Shown here in pieces: positions 18,438 to 28,038 of a stretch of DNA of 64,000 bases; within the stretch, counting starts at the first letter, position 1, and each line of letters starts with the position of its first letter. The position numbers and the translations under genes are program-made. The stretch spans positions 62,001-126,000 of the forward strand of contig NZ_QGGG01000008.1 of the NCBI RefSeq assembly GCF_003148475.1. Direction: 5' to 3'. Under the pieces are notes generated by a model. The model made no database searches and was not told the DNA's origin. It worked only from the letters and a program-made list of their open reading frames with translations. The stretch comes from Pseudaminobacter salicylatoxidans (GTDB lineage Bacteria; Pseudomonadota; Alphaproteobacteria; Rhizobiales; Rhizobiaceae).

Positions 18438-19720
18438 CGCCGTTGTCGCGCCTGTGCGGAGTTGCCACTTTGGCGATGCTGGCGGTGGTGCCGGCGCTCG
18501 CGCGCGCGCAAACGGCATTGCAGCCCTATCAGATGGTCCGTTCGCTCGAAATCGTGCAGGACCGTATCGCCACCGGCGACCACGCCATCATGCCCATGCA
18601 GCGCGAATTGCTGGCCATCATCGACAGCCGTTTGCGCGCCATGAAGACTTCGGACTTCGCCGATGACCGCAACCTTCAGGCGCTGCTGGTCTACGCCATG
18701 AGCGGCGGCAACCCCGCAACCGTCAGTATCGTCCTTTCCCGCCTCGACCTTGCCGGACCCAACAAGGACATCGGCACGGGCGTCCTGCACTATCTCAATG
18801 GCCGAAACACGGAGGCGCACGCCGCCTTGCGCCCTGTCGATCCACTCGCTTTGCCGCCCGCTCTGGGCGCGTTCGCAGCTCTGATAAAGGGCTCCATTGT
18901 CGGGACGGAAGCTCCAGCGGAAGCGCTGAAACTGCTGGACGAGGCCCGGCTGCTGGCACCCGGCACGCTGGTCGAGGAAGGCGCCTTGCGGCGTTCGATC
19001 GGTCTCGCGGCCGGAACCGGCGATACCACGCGCTTCATGCGCGCCGCGTCGCAATATGCCGAGCGTTATCTGCGCTCGCCCTATGCGAGCCAGTTCGCTG
19101 ATGCATTCGTGGCCGGCGTCGTTACTCTCCACGGCTCGCTCGACCTCGCCGCAATCGGTGACATCACCGCCTTGATGGATGCCGAACAGGAACGCGTGAT
19201 TTATCTGCGCATCGCGCGCCGCGCCGGTATCAACGGCTTTGAGGAACTGGCTTCCTTCGCGTCCGACAAGGCGCAGGAAGCAGGCCTCCGCGTGAACGTG
19301 GCCGAGGACCCGCGCGCCCTGCTCTATTCGAGCCTCGCGGCCGTCTCGTCGGGCACATCCGAAGAGATCAGCGCAAAGCTGGCGAAGATCGACCGGCGCA
19401 AGCTGTCGGCCAGCGACCGTGAATTGTTCGATGCGGTCGCGGCCGTCGCGGCCAAGCTCACGGCCACACCGCCGCGTTTGCCGGCTCCTCCCGTCGAGCC
19501 TGAAACGGCGGACATGGCAGCCATGGACGAGGGCGATATTCCCGTTCTTGATGTCGAGACGGCGCCGCTGCCCCGGCAAGCCACGGCAGCAGGCAGGGTC
19601 GCACCCGCGCCCAAACCAGCTTCGGCAACTGCGCCCATCGCCGCGCCCTCGGACAAGAAGGTGGCGGAAACCCGTCGCCGGCTGGAAGAGATCGACAGAT
19701 TGCTGGGAGATGTACGATGA
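18434..19720 (+). CDS. motC: Chemotaxis/motility protein MotC
   Basis: MotC is a periplasmic motility protein of rhizobia that interacts with MotB to control motor speed. The 428-residue precursor has a Sec signal (residues 1-25, 'GVATLAMLAVVPALARAQ'). A large helical domain follows ('ATGDHAIMPMQRELLAIIDSRLRAMK', 'NLQALLVYAMSGGNPATVSIVLSRLDLAG', 'FADAFVAGVVTLHG'). It ends in a Pro/Ala-rich tail finishing with a short helix ('VAETRRRLEEIDRLLGDVR'). It overlaps motB and fliK by 4 bases each. MotE at 11381 is its probable chaperone. Confidence 0.92.
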   Translation: MTPLSRLCGVATLAMLAVVPALARAQTALQPYQMVRSLEIVQDRIATGDHAIMPMQRELLAIIDSRLRAMKTSDFADDRNLQALLVYAMSGGNPATVSIVLSRLDLAGPNKDIGTGVLHYLNGRNTEAHAALRPVDPLALPPALGAFAALIKGSIVGTEAPAEALKLLDEARLLAPGTLVEEGALRRSIGLAAGTGDTTRFMRAASQYAERYLRSPYASQFADAFVAGVVTLHGSLDLAAIGDITALMDAEQERVIYLRIARRAGINGFEELASFASDKAQEAGLRVNVAEDPRALLYSSLAAVSSGTSEEISAKLAKIDRRKLSASDRELFDAVAAVAAKLTATPPRLPAPPVEPETADMAAMDEGDIPVLDVETAPLPRQATAAGRVAPAPKPASATAPIAAPSDKKVAETRRRLEEIDRLLGDVR

Positions 19721-21060
19721 GCATAGGCATCAACCAGGCGATAGCCGCTCTGGCCCCTTCATCGGCAAAATCCGAAGGGGCGGGCAGGAAGGCGCAAGCC
19801 GAGGACGGGGATTTCAACTCGGCCCTCGATCTGGAGAAAACCGGCAGGCAGGACCGTCACGGGAAGGACCGGACCCGCGAAGCCGCTGAGGGCACGCGCG
19901 GCGAACCCAGACATGGCAAACGGATCGCCAAGGGTACCGAGATCGCCGACGCCGAGCCAGCGGCTGGGGAGACCAACGGCAAGGCAGCCGCAACACCGCT
20001 GTCGGCCATGATCGCGGCGCGTGCGCTCGATGAACGGGCCACGCAGACAGGCAACGGCGCGCGGGGCGCCGAAGGCACCCAGCATGGCAAGACGCAGATG
20101 GGCACAGGCGGCGAGCCGGATATCAAGGTCGCGCTGGACCCCGCAACCGTCGAAGCCGCCGAACACGCTGCCCGCAATGCTGCGGGCCGCTCGCGAACGG
20201 CGCAGAAGGCGGAGGCCGCCGGTTCGTCCGGCGCAAGCGCGCCCGGGAATGAAACCGCAGACGCCGCTGCCGCACGCAATGCTGCGACAAGAATGCCCGA
20301 TGCCGCCACGATCACGCTGTCGCTTGCTTCCAAGGCAAGTCAGGCGCAGCAGACTGCAACGCCCGCCGATGCGGCCCTGACACCCGGCCGCGATTTTCTC
20401 CAGACATTGGCCGCCGGGATCGACGGCGACCGTCCGCAACCCGACGCATTTGGCCGCAGACCCGATACCCGGCCGGAGCGTATCACCGTGGTTGCCCAGC
20501 AGAATATCCCCGCGCCTGTGGCTCAGCCCGGTCCCTCCACCGCAGTCGGGCTGGCAAATCTCATTTCCGCCGATCCGGGCTGGAAAGCGGCTGCTGCCCC
20601 GTCCTTCCAGCCCTTGACCGCGCAGCCGAACCTCGCCTCCGCACACACGCTGAAACTTCAATTGCACCCGGCCGAACTGGGCATGGTCACGGCCAATCTG
20701 CGTTTCTCGGGCGAGCACCTTACGGTGGAACTGCGCGTTGAAAACGGTGAGGCCTACAGACGCCTCAGCGCCGACAGCGAAACGATCGTCAAATCGTTGC
20801 GCAGCATGGGGCTCAATATCGATCAGGTCACTATCCAGCAGCCGCAGTCGTCGGCAACCGCACAGGGTGGCGCGGATGGCAACAATGCCGCAGCCGGCTT
20901 CGGCCCGCGCGACCAGCAGGCCTTCGCTTCCGCGAATTCCGGCGGCGGTGAAGGCGGGCGCGCCTCTGCCGGAAACAGCAACGAGAGTTCCCATGGGTCT
21001 TCCGAAGATGATGCCGCACCGGCTGCTTCCCATCGCCCTGGCGACAGCCTTTATATCTAG
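19717..21060 (+). CDS. fliK: Flagellar hook-length control protein FliK (MotD)
   Basis: FliK is the exported ruler protein that sets hook length and triggers the export switch through FlhB. In rhizobia it was first called MotD. The 447-residue protein is mostly low-complexity, rich in Ala, Gly, Glu, Lys and Thr, up to about residue 290. It then shows the compact C-terminal FliK domain ('SAHTLKLQLHPAELGMVTANLRFSGEHLTVELRVENGEAYRRLSADSETIVKSLRSMGLNIDQVTIQQ'), the best-conserved part of the family. The last ~60 residues are disordered. Its 3' end overlaps the transglycosylase gene by 68 bases. Confidence 0.92.
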   Translation: MSIGINQAIAALAPSSAKSEGAGRKAQAEDGDFNSALDLEKTGRQDRHGKDRTREAAEGTRGEPRHGKRIAKGTEIADAEPAAGETNGKAAATPLSAMIAARALDERATQTGNGARGAEGTQHGKTQMGTGGEPDIKVALDPATVEAAEHAARNAAGRSRTAQKAEAAGSSGASAPGNETADAAAARNAATRMPDAATITLSLASKASQAQQTATPADAALTPGRDFLQTLAAGIDGDRPQPDAFGRRPDTRPERITVVAQQNIPAPVAQPGPSTAVGLANLISADPGWKAAAAPSFQPLTAQPNLASAHTLKLQLHPAELGMVTANLRFSGEHLTVELRVENGEAYRRLSADSETIVKSLRSMGLNIDQVTIQQPQSSATAQGGADGNNAAAGFGPRDQQAFASANSGGGEGGRASAGNSNESSHGSSEDDAAPAASHRPGDSLYI

Positions 21061-21577
21061 CGTCGCGATGCCGGCGACGGCCGCGACCAATCCGTGCGAG
21101 CCGGAAATCCTGCGCGCGGCGGACCGCTATGGCGTGCCCGTCGGCATCCTCTATGCCGTGGGCCTCACCGAAACCGGACGCAAGGGCAGTCTGCAACCCT
21201 ATGCACTGAACATCGAAGGAAAGGCTGTATTTACCCGCTCGGCCAGCGAGGCGCTGGCCTCCTTCAATGCAGCCCGTCGCAGCGGCGCCAAGCTGATCGA
21301 CCTTGGCTGCATGCAGATCAACCACCATTATCACGGCAAGCAGTTCCGCAGCGTGGCAGAAATGCTCGACCCGCGCCGCAACGTGGACTACGCCGCGCGC
21401 TTCCTGGCCAGCCTTCATGCCAGGCACATGACCTGGTCGATGGCGGTGGCGCGCTACCATGCCGGGCCGAACAATGATCCGGCGCAGAAGCGCTATGTGT
21501 GCCGCGTCATCGCGAACATGGTCGCCACCGGTTTCGGCAAGTGGACCAGCAACGCGCGTTCCTTCTGCACGCCATAG
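20993..21577 (+). CDS. Secreted lytic transglycosylase (SLT-like)
   Basis: The 194-residue product has a signal peptide ('PIALATAFISSVAMPATA') and a Slt-type muramidase-like domain. This begins 'CEPEILRAADRYGVPVGILYAVGLTETG', where the Glu of 'LTETG' is the expected catalytic residue, and includes 'DLGCMQINHHYHGKQF' and 'MAVARYHAGPNN'. It should cleave peptidoglycan in the periplasm, probably opening a path for the rod, since FlgJ in this cluster (32287) lacks a muramidase domain. A transglycosylase gene sits between fliK and the ftcR/rem regulator in related clusters. The start could also be the ATG pair at 21008-21011. Confidence 0.88.
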   Translation: MGLPKMMPHRLLPIALATAFISSVAMPATAATNPCEPEILRAADRYGVPVGILYAVGLTETGRKGSLQPYALNIEGKAVFTRSASEALASFNAARRSGAKLIDLGCMQINHHYHGKQFRSVAEMLDPRRNVDYAARFLASLHARHMTWSMAVARYHAGPNNDPAQKRYVCRVIANMVATGFGKWTSNARSFCTP

Positions 21578-21800
21578 TGGCAGCCTCGGGATTCGCCTGC
21601 CGCCCCGGTCCGAGTCTCAACGTCAATGAATACACGCCTTGAGGGAGGTAAGCCGGCTCAACAAGCCGGGCGCCCAGGTGCAACCCTTGCGATTCCCGAC
21701 TCCCAAGAAAGCATCCACAAGATTTGATGGTTTTTCAGGATTCGCCTCTGCGTTTACGACTTGACGCACAGACTACCACTGCTGATTCGGGGGCGGATCT
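21578..21800. promoter_or_regulatory. Upstream region of ftcR
   Basis: This 223-bp gap should hold the ftcR promoter. A TTGACG hexamer is present at 21761-21766, but I see no good -10 at the normal distance. A 10-base direct repeat, GGATTCGCCT, occurs at 21589-21598 and 21738-21747 and could be a regulator site; a chance match cannot be excluded. A short GC-rich inverted repeat (GCCGGCT/AGCCGGG) lies near 21652-21668. Confidence 0.4.
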
Positions 21801-22469
21801 ATGATCGTGATCGTGGACGAGCGAGAGCTCGTCAAACAAGGCTATTCGTCACTTTTCGACCGGGAGGGTGTTGCCAGCGCCGGCTTCCGTTCGACCGAAT
21901 TCGGCGAATGGGTCGAGAGCGCGGCCGAATCGGACCTCAAGTCGATCAGCGCCTTTCTCATCGGCAATTGTGACGATGATGTGGTGTCCCCTCACCGTCT
22001 GCGCGACCGCACCGGCGCGCCGGTGATCGCGCTAAGCGATCATCACTCGCTGGAAAACACACTGAAGCTGTTCGAATCCGGCGTCGACGACGTCGTCCAC
22101 AAGCCGGTTCACATCCGTGAAATCCTTGCGCGCATCAACGCCATCCGCCGCCGCGCCAATGACGATGCGGCCTACACCCAGGTCGGACCGCTGCGCATCT
22201 TCCTCGACGGCCGCGACCCGGAGATCGACGGCGAGCCGATGCCGCTGCCGCGCCGCGAGCGCCGCATCCTCGAATATCTGGCGACCAATAGCGGCCGTCG
22301 CGTCACCAAGACCCAGGTATTCAACGCGATCTACGGCATCTTCGACGAGGACGTCGAGGAAAACGTGGTGGAGAGCCACATCAGCAAGCTGCGCAAGAAG
22401 CTGCGTGAGAAGCTCGGTTTCGATCCGGTCGATTCCAAACGCTTCCTCGGCTACCGCCTGGTCGCCTGA
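21801..22469 (+). CDS. ftcR: Flagellar master regulator FtcR/Rem (orphan OmpR-type response regulator)
   Basis: The 222-residue protein has a receiver domain (residues 1-115) and an OmpR-type winged-helix DNA-binding domain ('[58 protein letters not shown]'). It fits FtcR of Brucella and Rem of Sinorhizobium, which sit at the same place before flgE and activate flagellar genes. The receiver is atypical. The conserved Lys is present (HKP, residue 101), but where the phospho-acceptor Asp should fall (end of strand 3, '[10 protein letters not shown]', residues 51-60) the aligned positions are Gly/Asn. No kinase gene is nearby. It probably acts without phosphorylation. Confidence 0.93.
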   Translation: MIVIVDERELVKQGYSSLFDREGVASAGFRSTEFGEWVESAAESDLKSISAFLIGNCDDDVVSPHRLRDRTGAPVIALSDHHSLENTLKLFESGVDDVVHKPVHIREILARINAIRRRANDDAAYTQVGPLRIFLDGRDPEIDGEPMPLPRRERRILEYLATNSGRRVTKTQVFNAIYGIFDEDVEENVVESHISKLRKKLREKLGFDPVDSKRFLGYRLVA

Positions 22470-22500
22470 TGTATACATCGCGGCCCGACATATCCGCTCC

Positions 22501-22517
22501 GCCCGGCCGCGCCGGGC
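22501..22517 (+). other. Short GC-rich hairpin between ftcR and flgE
   Basis: GCCCGGC (22501-22507) pairs with GCCGGGC (22511-22517) around a 3-base loop. There is no T-run after it. It may slow or partly end transcription from ftcR, or lie in the leader of the flgE message. Confidence 0.35.
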
Positions 22518-22593
22518 AAGCTCGCACCAGCTTCGCACAAGTCAGGAACTATACCCTGCCTGGCCAGAGCCCGGAAAATCAGGAGACGTTTCT

Positions 22594-23862
22594 ATGAGCT
22601 TGTACGGAATGATGCGCACCGGCGTGTCCGGCATGAACGCACAAGCCAACCGGCTGTCCACGGTTGCCGACAACATCGCCAACGCCAGCACCACCGGCTA
22701 CAAGCGCTCAAGCACCGAGTTCTCCTCGCTCATCATTCCGACCGTCACCGGCAACTACACCTCCGGTGGCGTGACCACGACGGTGCGCACGTCGATCAGC
22801 CAGCAGGGCGACCTGAAATACACCACCTCGGGCAGCGATCTGGCCATCAACGGCTCGGGCTTCTTCGTCGTCCAGAGCCCCGGTGGTGCGCCCGTGCTCA
22901 CCCGCGCCGGCTCCTTCGTGCCGGACGCGCAGGGGCGACTGGTGAACGCTGCCGGCTTCCAGCTGATGGGCTATTCCTACGAGAACGGCAATCCAAGCGT
23001 GGTGGCCAACGGCCTTGGCGGACTGGTGCCGGTCACCATCTCGCAGACCGACCTCGTCGCCATTCCGTCCGCCACCGGCATCTTCACGGCCAATCTGCCG
23101 GCCGATGCGGAAGAAGTCACTGATCCGAACGATTGGCCTTCCGCCAACAACGCGACGGCCAAATATTCCGCCAAGTCCTCGCTGGTGACCTACGACCACC
23201 TCGGCAGCGAACAGTTGCTCGACGTTTATTACACCAAGACCGGGCCGAATACCTGGGAAGTCGCGATCTTCAAGCAATCGGACGCCGCCCCCGACACCTC
23301 CTTCCCCTACGCAGGCGACGAGATGGTGGGCACCCAGACACTTACCTTCGACCCGTCGAACGGCAAGCTCACCACGACGCCGCTCAACGTCAACGTCACC
23401 ATCCCCGGCCCGCCCGCGCAGTCGATCGATATCGACCTGTCCAAGATGACCCAGCTCGACAAGAGCTACACGGTCGTCGATGCCAAGGTCGATGGCGCGG
23501 CCCCCAGCGGCATCGCCGGCGTGCAGATTGCCGAGGACGGCGTGGTCTACGCCCAATATGAAAACGGCGCGATGAAGCCGATCTTCCGCGTGCCGATCGC
23601 CGACGTTCCGAGCCCCGACCTGATGCAGGTGCTTCCGGGCAACGTCTTCGTTCCGACCGGGGATTCCGGCGCCGTGCAGCTTGGATTCCCCAACGAGAGC
23701 GGACGCGGCAAGATCGTGGCTGGCGCACTGGAGAACTCCAATGTCGATATTGCGCAGGAACTGACCGACATGATCGAGGCCCAGCGCAGCTACACGGCCA
23801 ATTCGAAGGTGTTCCAGACAGGCGCCGACCTCATGGACATTCTGGTCAATCTCAAGAGATAG
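22594..23862 (+). CDS. flgE: Flagellar hook protein FlgE
   Basis: FlgE polymerises into the hook. The 422-residue protein begins MSLYGMMRTGVSGMNAQANR and carries the axial motif 'LSTVADNIANASTTGYKRSSTEFSSLI'. It also has the central 'LAINGSGFFVVQSPGGAPVLTRAGSFVPDAQGRLVNAAGFQLMGY' and the C-terminal 'GALENSNVDIAQELTDMIEAQRSYTANSKVFQTGADLMDILVNLKR'. AGGAG lies 8 bases before the ATG. A longer open frame upstream (from 22117) runs through ftcR in another frame and is not real. flgK and flgL follow. Confidence 0.97.
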   Translation: MSLYGMMRTGVSGMNAQANRLSTVADNIANASTTGYKRSSTEFSSLIIPTVTGNYTSGGVTTTVRTSISQQGDLKYTTSGSDLAINGSGFFVVQSPGGAPVLTRAGSFVPDAQGRLVNAAGFQLMGYSYENGNPSVVANGLGGLVPVTISQTDLVAIPSATGIFTANLPADAEEVTDPNDWPSANNATAKYSAKSSLVTYDHLGSEQLLDVYYTKTGPNTWEVAIFKQSDAAPDTSFPYAGDEMVGTQTLTFDPSNGKLTTTPLNVNVTIPGPPAQSIDIDLSKMTQLDKSYTVVDAKVDGAAPSGIAGVQIAEDGVVYAQYENGAMKPIFRVPIADVPSPDLMQVLPGNVFVPTGDSGAVQLGFPNESGRGKIVAGALENSNVDIAQELTDMIEAQRSYTANSKVFQTGADLMDILVNLKR

Positions 23863-23891
23863 GCCCGGCCATCGCCGAACAGGATTAGGGT

Positions 23892-25340
23892 ATGTCACTT
23901 TCCACCGCACTCAACATCGCGCAATCGTCGCTTCTCAACACCGGCATCCAGACCAGCGTCGTCTCGCGCAACGTGATGCAGGAGAAGAACAGCGATTATT
24001 CCCGGCGGACTGCGGTGTTGTCGAGCAACGCTCCCGGCGCGCGCGTCGTCGTCATCCACCGCGCCACCAGCGAGCAGCTCTTTCGCCAGAACCTGTCGGC
24101 AACATCCTCGTGGAGCGCGCAAAGCACGCTGACAGGCGGCCTTGAACGGCTCAACCTTTCCGTCAACGGCGTTGACGGCGCCATGAACCCGGCAGCGTCC
24201 ATCGCCGAGTTGCAGAAGGCCCTGCAAATCTATTCGGCCTCCCCTTCCAACCGCACCCTTGCCGACAATGCCGTCAGCGCAGCGCAGCAGGTGGTGCGCA
24301 GCCTGAACGAAGGGGCGGCCGCGATCCAGACCTTCCGCGTCGAGGCAGACCAGGAAATCGCCGCCTCGATCACCGACCTCAACGCGCTGCTTGCACAATT
24401 CAAGGACGTCAACAACGAGATCGTCGCCGGCACGCGCGCAGGTCGCGACGTCAATGACGCACTGGACCAGCGTGACGGGCTGCTGAAGAAGATTTCGGAG
24501 TATGTTCCGATCTCAACCTTCAATCGCGGCGACAACGACATGGTCATCATGACCGCCGACGGCACCACGCTGTTCGAGACCGTGCCTCGCAGCGTTACGT
24601 TCGAGCCGGCGCCGGCCTATGCACCCGGCGCGACCGGCAACCAGATCTACATCGATGGCGTGCCGCTTCAGGCCGGCAAGGGCGCCAACACGAATTCGGG
24701 CGGCAAGCTTTCCAGCCTGGTCCAGCTTCGCGACGGCGTCGCCGTCGCCATGCAGCAGCAACTGGACGAGGTCGCGCGCGGCCTGATCTCCGCCTTCGCC
24801 GAAACGGACCCTTCCGGCGCCCTGCCCGATGCAGCCGGCCTGTTTACCTGGCCGGGCGCGCCAACGGTTCCCGATGGCGGCCTGCTGGTCAACGGGCTGG
24901 CTGGGCAGATTTCGGTCAACGCCGCATTCGTCGCCAATTCGCACCTGTTGCGCGACGGCGGCGCCAATGGCACGGATTACGTCCACAATGCCGACGGCGG
25001 CGCATCCTATGCCGACCTGCTGCTCGCCTATAATGAGCGCATGGATCAGCCGATGGACTTCGATCCGCTCGCGGGCAACGGCGACAAGGCGAGCCTGACC
25101 GGCTATGCGTCCAATTCCGTGGGCTGGTTCCAGGGGCTGCGGCAGGACGCTTCGCGCGCCTCCGACACCAAGGAAGCGCTGGCGGTGCGCACCGCCGAGG
25201 CGCTGTCGAACGACATCGGCATCAATGTGGACATGGAAATGTCGAACCTGCTCGATCTCGAACACTCCTATCAGGCGTCGGCCCGCCTGATTCAGGCCGT
25301 CGACGACATGTTGTCGGCCCTGCTCGCGGCTGTGAGGTAG
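23892..25340 (+). CDS. flgK: Flagellar hook-filament junction protein FlgK (HAP1)
   Basis: FlgK is the first junction protein between hook and filament. The 482-residue protein has an N-terminal FlgK motif ('TALNIAQSSLLNTGIQTSVVSRNVMQEKNSDYSRRTAVL'), the conserved 'RDVNDALDQRDGLLKKISEYVPISTF', and the C-terminal axial helix ('NVDMEMSNLLDLEHSYQASARLIQAVDDMLSALLAAVR'). It is 4 bases from flgL, so the pair is translationally close. Confidence 0.95.
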   Translation: MSLSTALNIAQSSLLNTGIQTSVVSRNVMQEKNSDYSRRTAVLSSNAPGARVVVIHRATSEQLFRQNLSATSSWSAQSTLTGGLERLNLSVNGVDGAMNPAASIAELQKALQIYSASPSNRTLADNAVSAAQQVVRSLNEGAAAIQTFRVEADQEIAASITDLNALLAQFKDVNNEIVAGTRAGRDVNDALDQRDGLLKKISEYVPISTFNRGDNDMVIMTADGTTLFETVPRSVTFEPAPAYAPGATGNQIYIDGVPLQAGKGANTNSGGKLSSLVQLRDGVAVAMQQQLDEVARGLISAFAETDPSGALPDAAGLFTWPGAPTVPDGGLLVNGLAGQISVNAAFVANSHLLRDGGANGTDYVHNADGGASYADLLLAYNERMDQPMDFDPLAGNGDKASLTGYASNSVGWFQGLRQDASRASDTKEALAVRTAEALSNDIGINVDMEMSNLLDLEHSYQASARLIQAVDDMLSALLAAVR

Positions 25341-25344
25341 CGCC

Positions 25345-26391
25345 ATGAAAGCAAGCTTCGTCTCGTCGTCTGCCATTTCGGAGGCGATGCGCTATTCGCT
25401 GATGAAGACCCAGGCGGATCTGGTCAAGGCGCAGAAGGAAAACGCCACGGGCTTCGTGGCCGACAAGGGCCTGGCGCTGGGCGTTCGCACCGCACAGTCG
25501 GTCACGTTCAACCGCGAGTTCGAACGCATCAAGGGCATAATCGATTCCAATGCTCTCGCGGCCACGAGGCTGTCAGCCACCCAGGAGGCTCTCGACCACC
25601 TTGCCGCAGGCGGCCAGGCCTTCCTGGCCACCCTGACCACGGCCAGGTCGGGAGCGCTTCAGGACAATGTGCTGCGCGGAGGCGCGGAAGACCTGCTCGA
25701 GTCGCTCATCGGCGCCCTCAACACCAGCGTCAACGGCGAGTATATCTTTGCTGGCATCAACACGGATGTGAAGCCGATCGATGACTTCTTCCAGGCCGGC
25801 TCGGCCGCGAAAACGGCATATGATGATGCCTATGCCCGGTATCTTTCAGACACAGGCGCAGACCCGACCAATCCGTTTCCCACCGCCGCCGACATGGACC
25901 TCTTCAGCGGCACATATCTGGAGCCATTGTTCATGGGCGCCGGCTGGAGCGACTGGTCCAGCGCCTCGGATCAGGCGATCACCAGCCGCATCTCGCTGAA
26001 CGAAACCAACGAGACATCCGTCAGCGCCAATCATTCCGGCGTTCGCAAGATGGCCATGGCTGCTACAATGATAAGCCAGCTTCTGAGCGATACCCTTGCC
26101 GACGATGCCAGGGCCGCTCTCGTCGACAAGGCAATGTCGCTGGTCGCGTCGTCGTTGACCGACCTGACGGATCTGCGTTCGCAGACGGGCATCGCGCAGA
26201 AGCGCCTGAGCGATGCCACCGATCGTCTGGGTCAGCAAAGCGACCTCATGGAACGACAAATCCTGTCGCTTGAAGGCGTCGACCCCTACGAAGCTGCCAC
26301 GCGCGTTTCCGAACTCATGTCGCATGTCGAAACCGCATACTCTCTGACAGCGCGCATACAGCAACTCAGCCTCCTCAGATTCCTGAGCTGA
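25345..26391 (+). CDS. flgL: Flagellar hook-filament junction protein FlgL (HAP3)
   Basis: FlgL is the second junction protein and belongs to the flagellin superfamily. The 348-residue product has a flagellin-like N-terminus ('[28 protein letters not shown]') and C-terminus ('[40 protein letters not shown]'). In between lies '[29 protein letters not shown]', the usual FlgL phrase. It is followed 11 bases later by flaF. Confidence 0.95.
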   Translation: MKASFVSSSAISEAMRYSLMKTQADLVKAQKENATGFVADKGLALGVRTAQSVTFNREFERIKGIIDSNALAATRLSATQEALDHLAAGGQAFLATLTTARSGALQDNVLRGGAEDLLESLIGALNTSVNGEYIFAGINTDVKPIDDFFQAGSAAKTAYDDAYARYLSDTGADPTNPFPTAADMDLFSGTYLEPLFMGAGWSDWSSASDQAITSRISLNETNETSVSANHSGVRKMAMAATMISQLLSDTLADDARAALVDKAMSLVASSLTDLTDLRSQTGIAQKRLSDATDRLGQQSDLMERQILSLEGVDPYEAATRVSELMSHVETAYSLTARIQQLSLLRFLS

Positions 26392-26402
26392 TTGGGAGCA
26401 TC

Positions 26403-26750
26403 ATGTATCAGTTTTCCTATGCCGATATTCAGGACGATTCCGTCGCCGACGCCAAGGATCGCGAAAAGCAGGCCCTCAGCCGGTCCATCGACCTGCTGGT
26501 CGAAGCACAGGCCAACGGCGTCGGCTCGCGGCAGGCTATAGAGGCGATCTACTTCCTGAACCGTTTGTGGACCGTCTTCGTCGAGGATCTTGGCAATCCC
26601 GAAAATGCACTGCCGCGCGAGTTGCGCGCCAACCTGATATCCATTGGGCTGTGGCTGATGCGCGAAGCCGAGGAGGTGCGCAGCGGCCGCTCCACGAATT
26701 TCGAGGGACTCATCGAGGTGTCGCAGATAATCCGCGACGGCATTCAATGA
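26403..26750 (+). CDS. flaF: Flagellin synthesis regulator FlaF
   Basis: FlaF is a small alphaproteobacterial protein that is needed for, or chaperones, flagellin secretion and works with FlbT. The 115-residue product ('[75 protein letters not shown]') has the normal family length and composition. It overlaps flbT by 4 bases. Confidence 0.94.
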   Translation: MYQFSYADIQDDSVADAKDREKQALSRSIDLLVEAQANGVGSRQAIEAIYFLNRLWTVFVEDLGNPENALPRELRANLISIGLWLMREAEEVRSGRSTNFEGLIEVSQIIRDGIQ

Positions 26751-27190
26751 AAAGCACCCTCAAGATTTCGCTGAAGCCCAACGAGAAGATTTATCTGAAC
26801 GGCGCGGTCGTGAAGGTCGACCGCAAGGTCACGCTCGAAGTGCTGAACGACGTCCAGTTTCTGCTGGAAGGTCATGTGCTGCAGCCGGAAGATGCCTCGA
26901 CGCCGCTGCGCCAGCTCTATTTCATGATACAGATCATGCTGATGAACCCGTCGGGCGCCGACGAGGCGCGTGCGCTGTTTCGCCAGTCGCTGCCGCTCCT
27001 CATCGACACCTTCGAAGAGCGGGAAATCCAGATCGGTCTCAAGCAGATCGACCGCATGGTCAGCGAAGACCGGGTCTATGAGGCCCTGAAGGCGGTGCGC
27101 GGCCTCTATCCGCTGGAAGCGAAAGTCCTTGCAGCCGCCAGCGCACCCGTGCCCGCACCACAGCCCCGTCCCCTGGCCGTAGGAGAATAA
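26747..27190 (+). CDS. flbT: Flagellin mRNA regulator FlbT
   Basis: FlbT controls flagellin mRNA stability or translation: a repressor in Caulobacter and an activator in Brucella. The 147-residue protein starts '[68 protein letters not shown]', typical of the family. I choose the ATG that overlaps the flaF stop; the longer open frame from 26567 lies over flaF. The flagellin leader with hairpins at 13918-13976 is its likely target. Confidence 0.95.
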   Translation: MKSTLKISLKPNEKIYLNGAVVKVDRKVTLEVLNDVQFLLEGHVLQPEDASTPLRQLYFMIQIMLMNPSGADEARALFRQSLPLLIDTFEEREIQIGLKQIDRMVSEDRVYEALKAVRGLYPLEAKVLAAASAPVPAPQPRPLAVGE

Positions 27191-27191
27191 A

Positions 27192-27629
27192 ATGGTCGCC
27201 CCCATCGGTCTCGTGAACAACAATCCAACTGCGACCAACACCAGCAATGGCACCGACCAGACGTCGAAGACTGCGGTGGACTACCAGTCTTTCCTGCGCC
27301 TGCTCATTGCCGAGATGCGCAACCAGGACCCGACCAACCCGATGGATTCCACCCAGTATGTGGCCCAGCTCGCCTCCTTCTCACAGGTCGAGCAATCGGT
27401 GCAGATCAACGACAAGCTGAACCAGCTCCTGCAATCGCAGTCGCTTTCGCAAGCCGATGCGCTGATCGGCCGGACCATCACCACCGCCGACGGCGTGACC
27501 GGCGAGGTAGCCTCCGTCAAACTTTATTCCGACGGCATCATCGCCGAACTCAGGGACGGCACGCAGGTCGTCGTCGGCCCCGGCATCACCATCCAGCCCA
27601 CCAAGCCCGAGGCCGAAGCCGACGCATGA
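27192..27629 (+). CDS. flgD: Hook capping protein FlgD
   Basis: FlgD is the hook scaffold cap. The 145-residue protein is the short alphaproteobacterial form. It has the conserved N-terminal motif 'DYQSFLRLLIAEMRNQDPTNPMDSTQYVAQLASFSQVEQSVQINDKLNQLL' and a reduced C-terminal part ('LIGRTITTADGVTGEVASVKLYSDGIIAELRDGTQVVVGPGITIQP'), without the large tudor/FnIII domains of enteric FlgD. It overlaps fliQ by 4 bases. Confidence 0.95.
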   Translation: MVAPIGLVNNNPTATNTSNGTDQTSKTAVDYQSFLRLLIAEMRNQDPTNPMDSTQYVAQLASFSQVEQSVQINDKLNQLLQSQSLSQADALIGRTITTADGVTGEVASVKLYSDGIIAELRDGTQVVVGPGITIQPTKPEAEADA

Positions 27630-27892
27630 ACGAGGCCGACGCCCTCGATATCGTCCAGTACGCCATCTGGACAGTGCTGACCGCCAGCGGCCCGGCCGTG
27701 GCGGCCGCGATGCTTGTGGGCGTGGGCATCGCGCTGGTGCAGGCGCTGACCCAGATCCAGGAAATCACCCTCACCTTCGTGCCCAAGATCGTGGCCATCA
27801 TGCTGGTCGTGGCCCTGACCGGTCCGTTCATGGGCGCGCAGATTTCCTCTTTCGCCAATGTGATCTTCGAGCGGATCGAACACGGTTTCTGA
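27626..27892 (+). CDS. fliQ: Flagellar type III export gate protein FliQ
   Basis: FliQ is the small gate subunit with two membrane helices (about residues 17-39 and 52-73). The 88-residue product carries the typical 'LVGVGIALVQALTQIQEITLTFVPKIVAIMLVVALTGPFMGAQI'. It overlaps flgD by 4 bases. Its gate partners are fliP (13121) and fliR (31076). A weak stem (ATCCC/GGGAT, 27899-27913) followed by CGATTTT could attenuate transcription after it. Confidence 0.95.
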   Translation: MNEADALDIVQYAIWTVLTASGPAVAAAMLVGVGIALVQALTQIQEITLTFVPKIVAIMLVVALTGPFMGAQISSFANVIFERIEHGF

Positions 27893-28038
27893 CGGCATAT
27901 CCCAATCGGGGATCGATTTTACCGGAAGACTGTGCATAGACTGTAGTGCCGGAACCGGGGAAACATGCAAGCCCGAAGACAGCGGATGGCGGTTCGCGGT
28001 CTTCCCGACAACCGATTGATCCGATCGGGAGGAAACGC

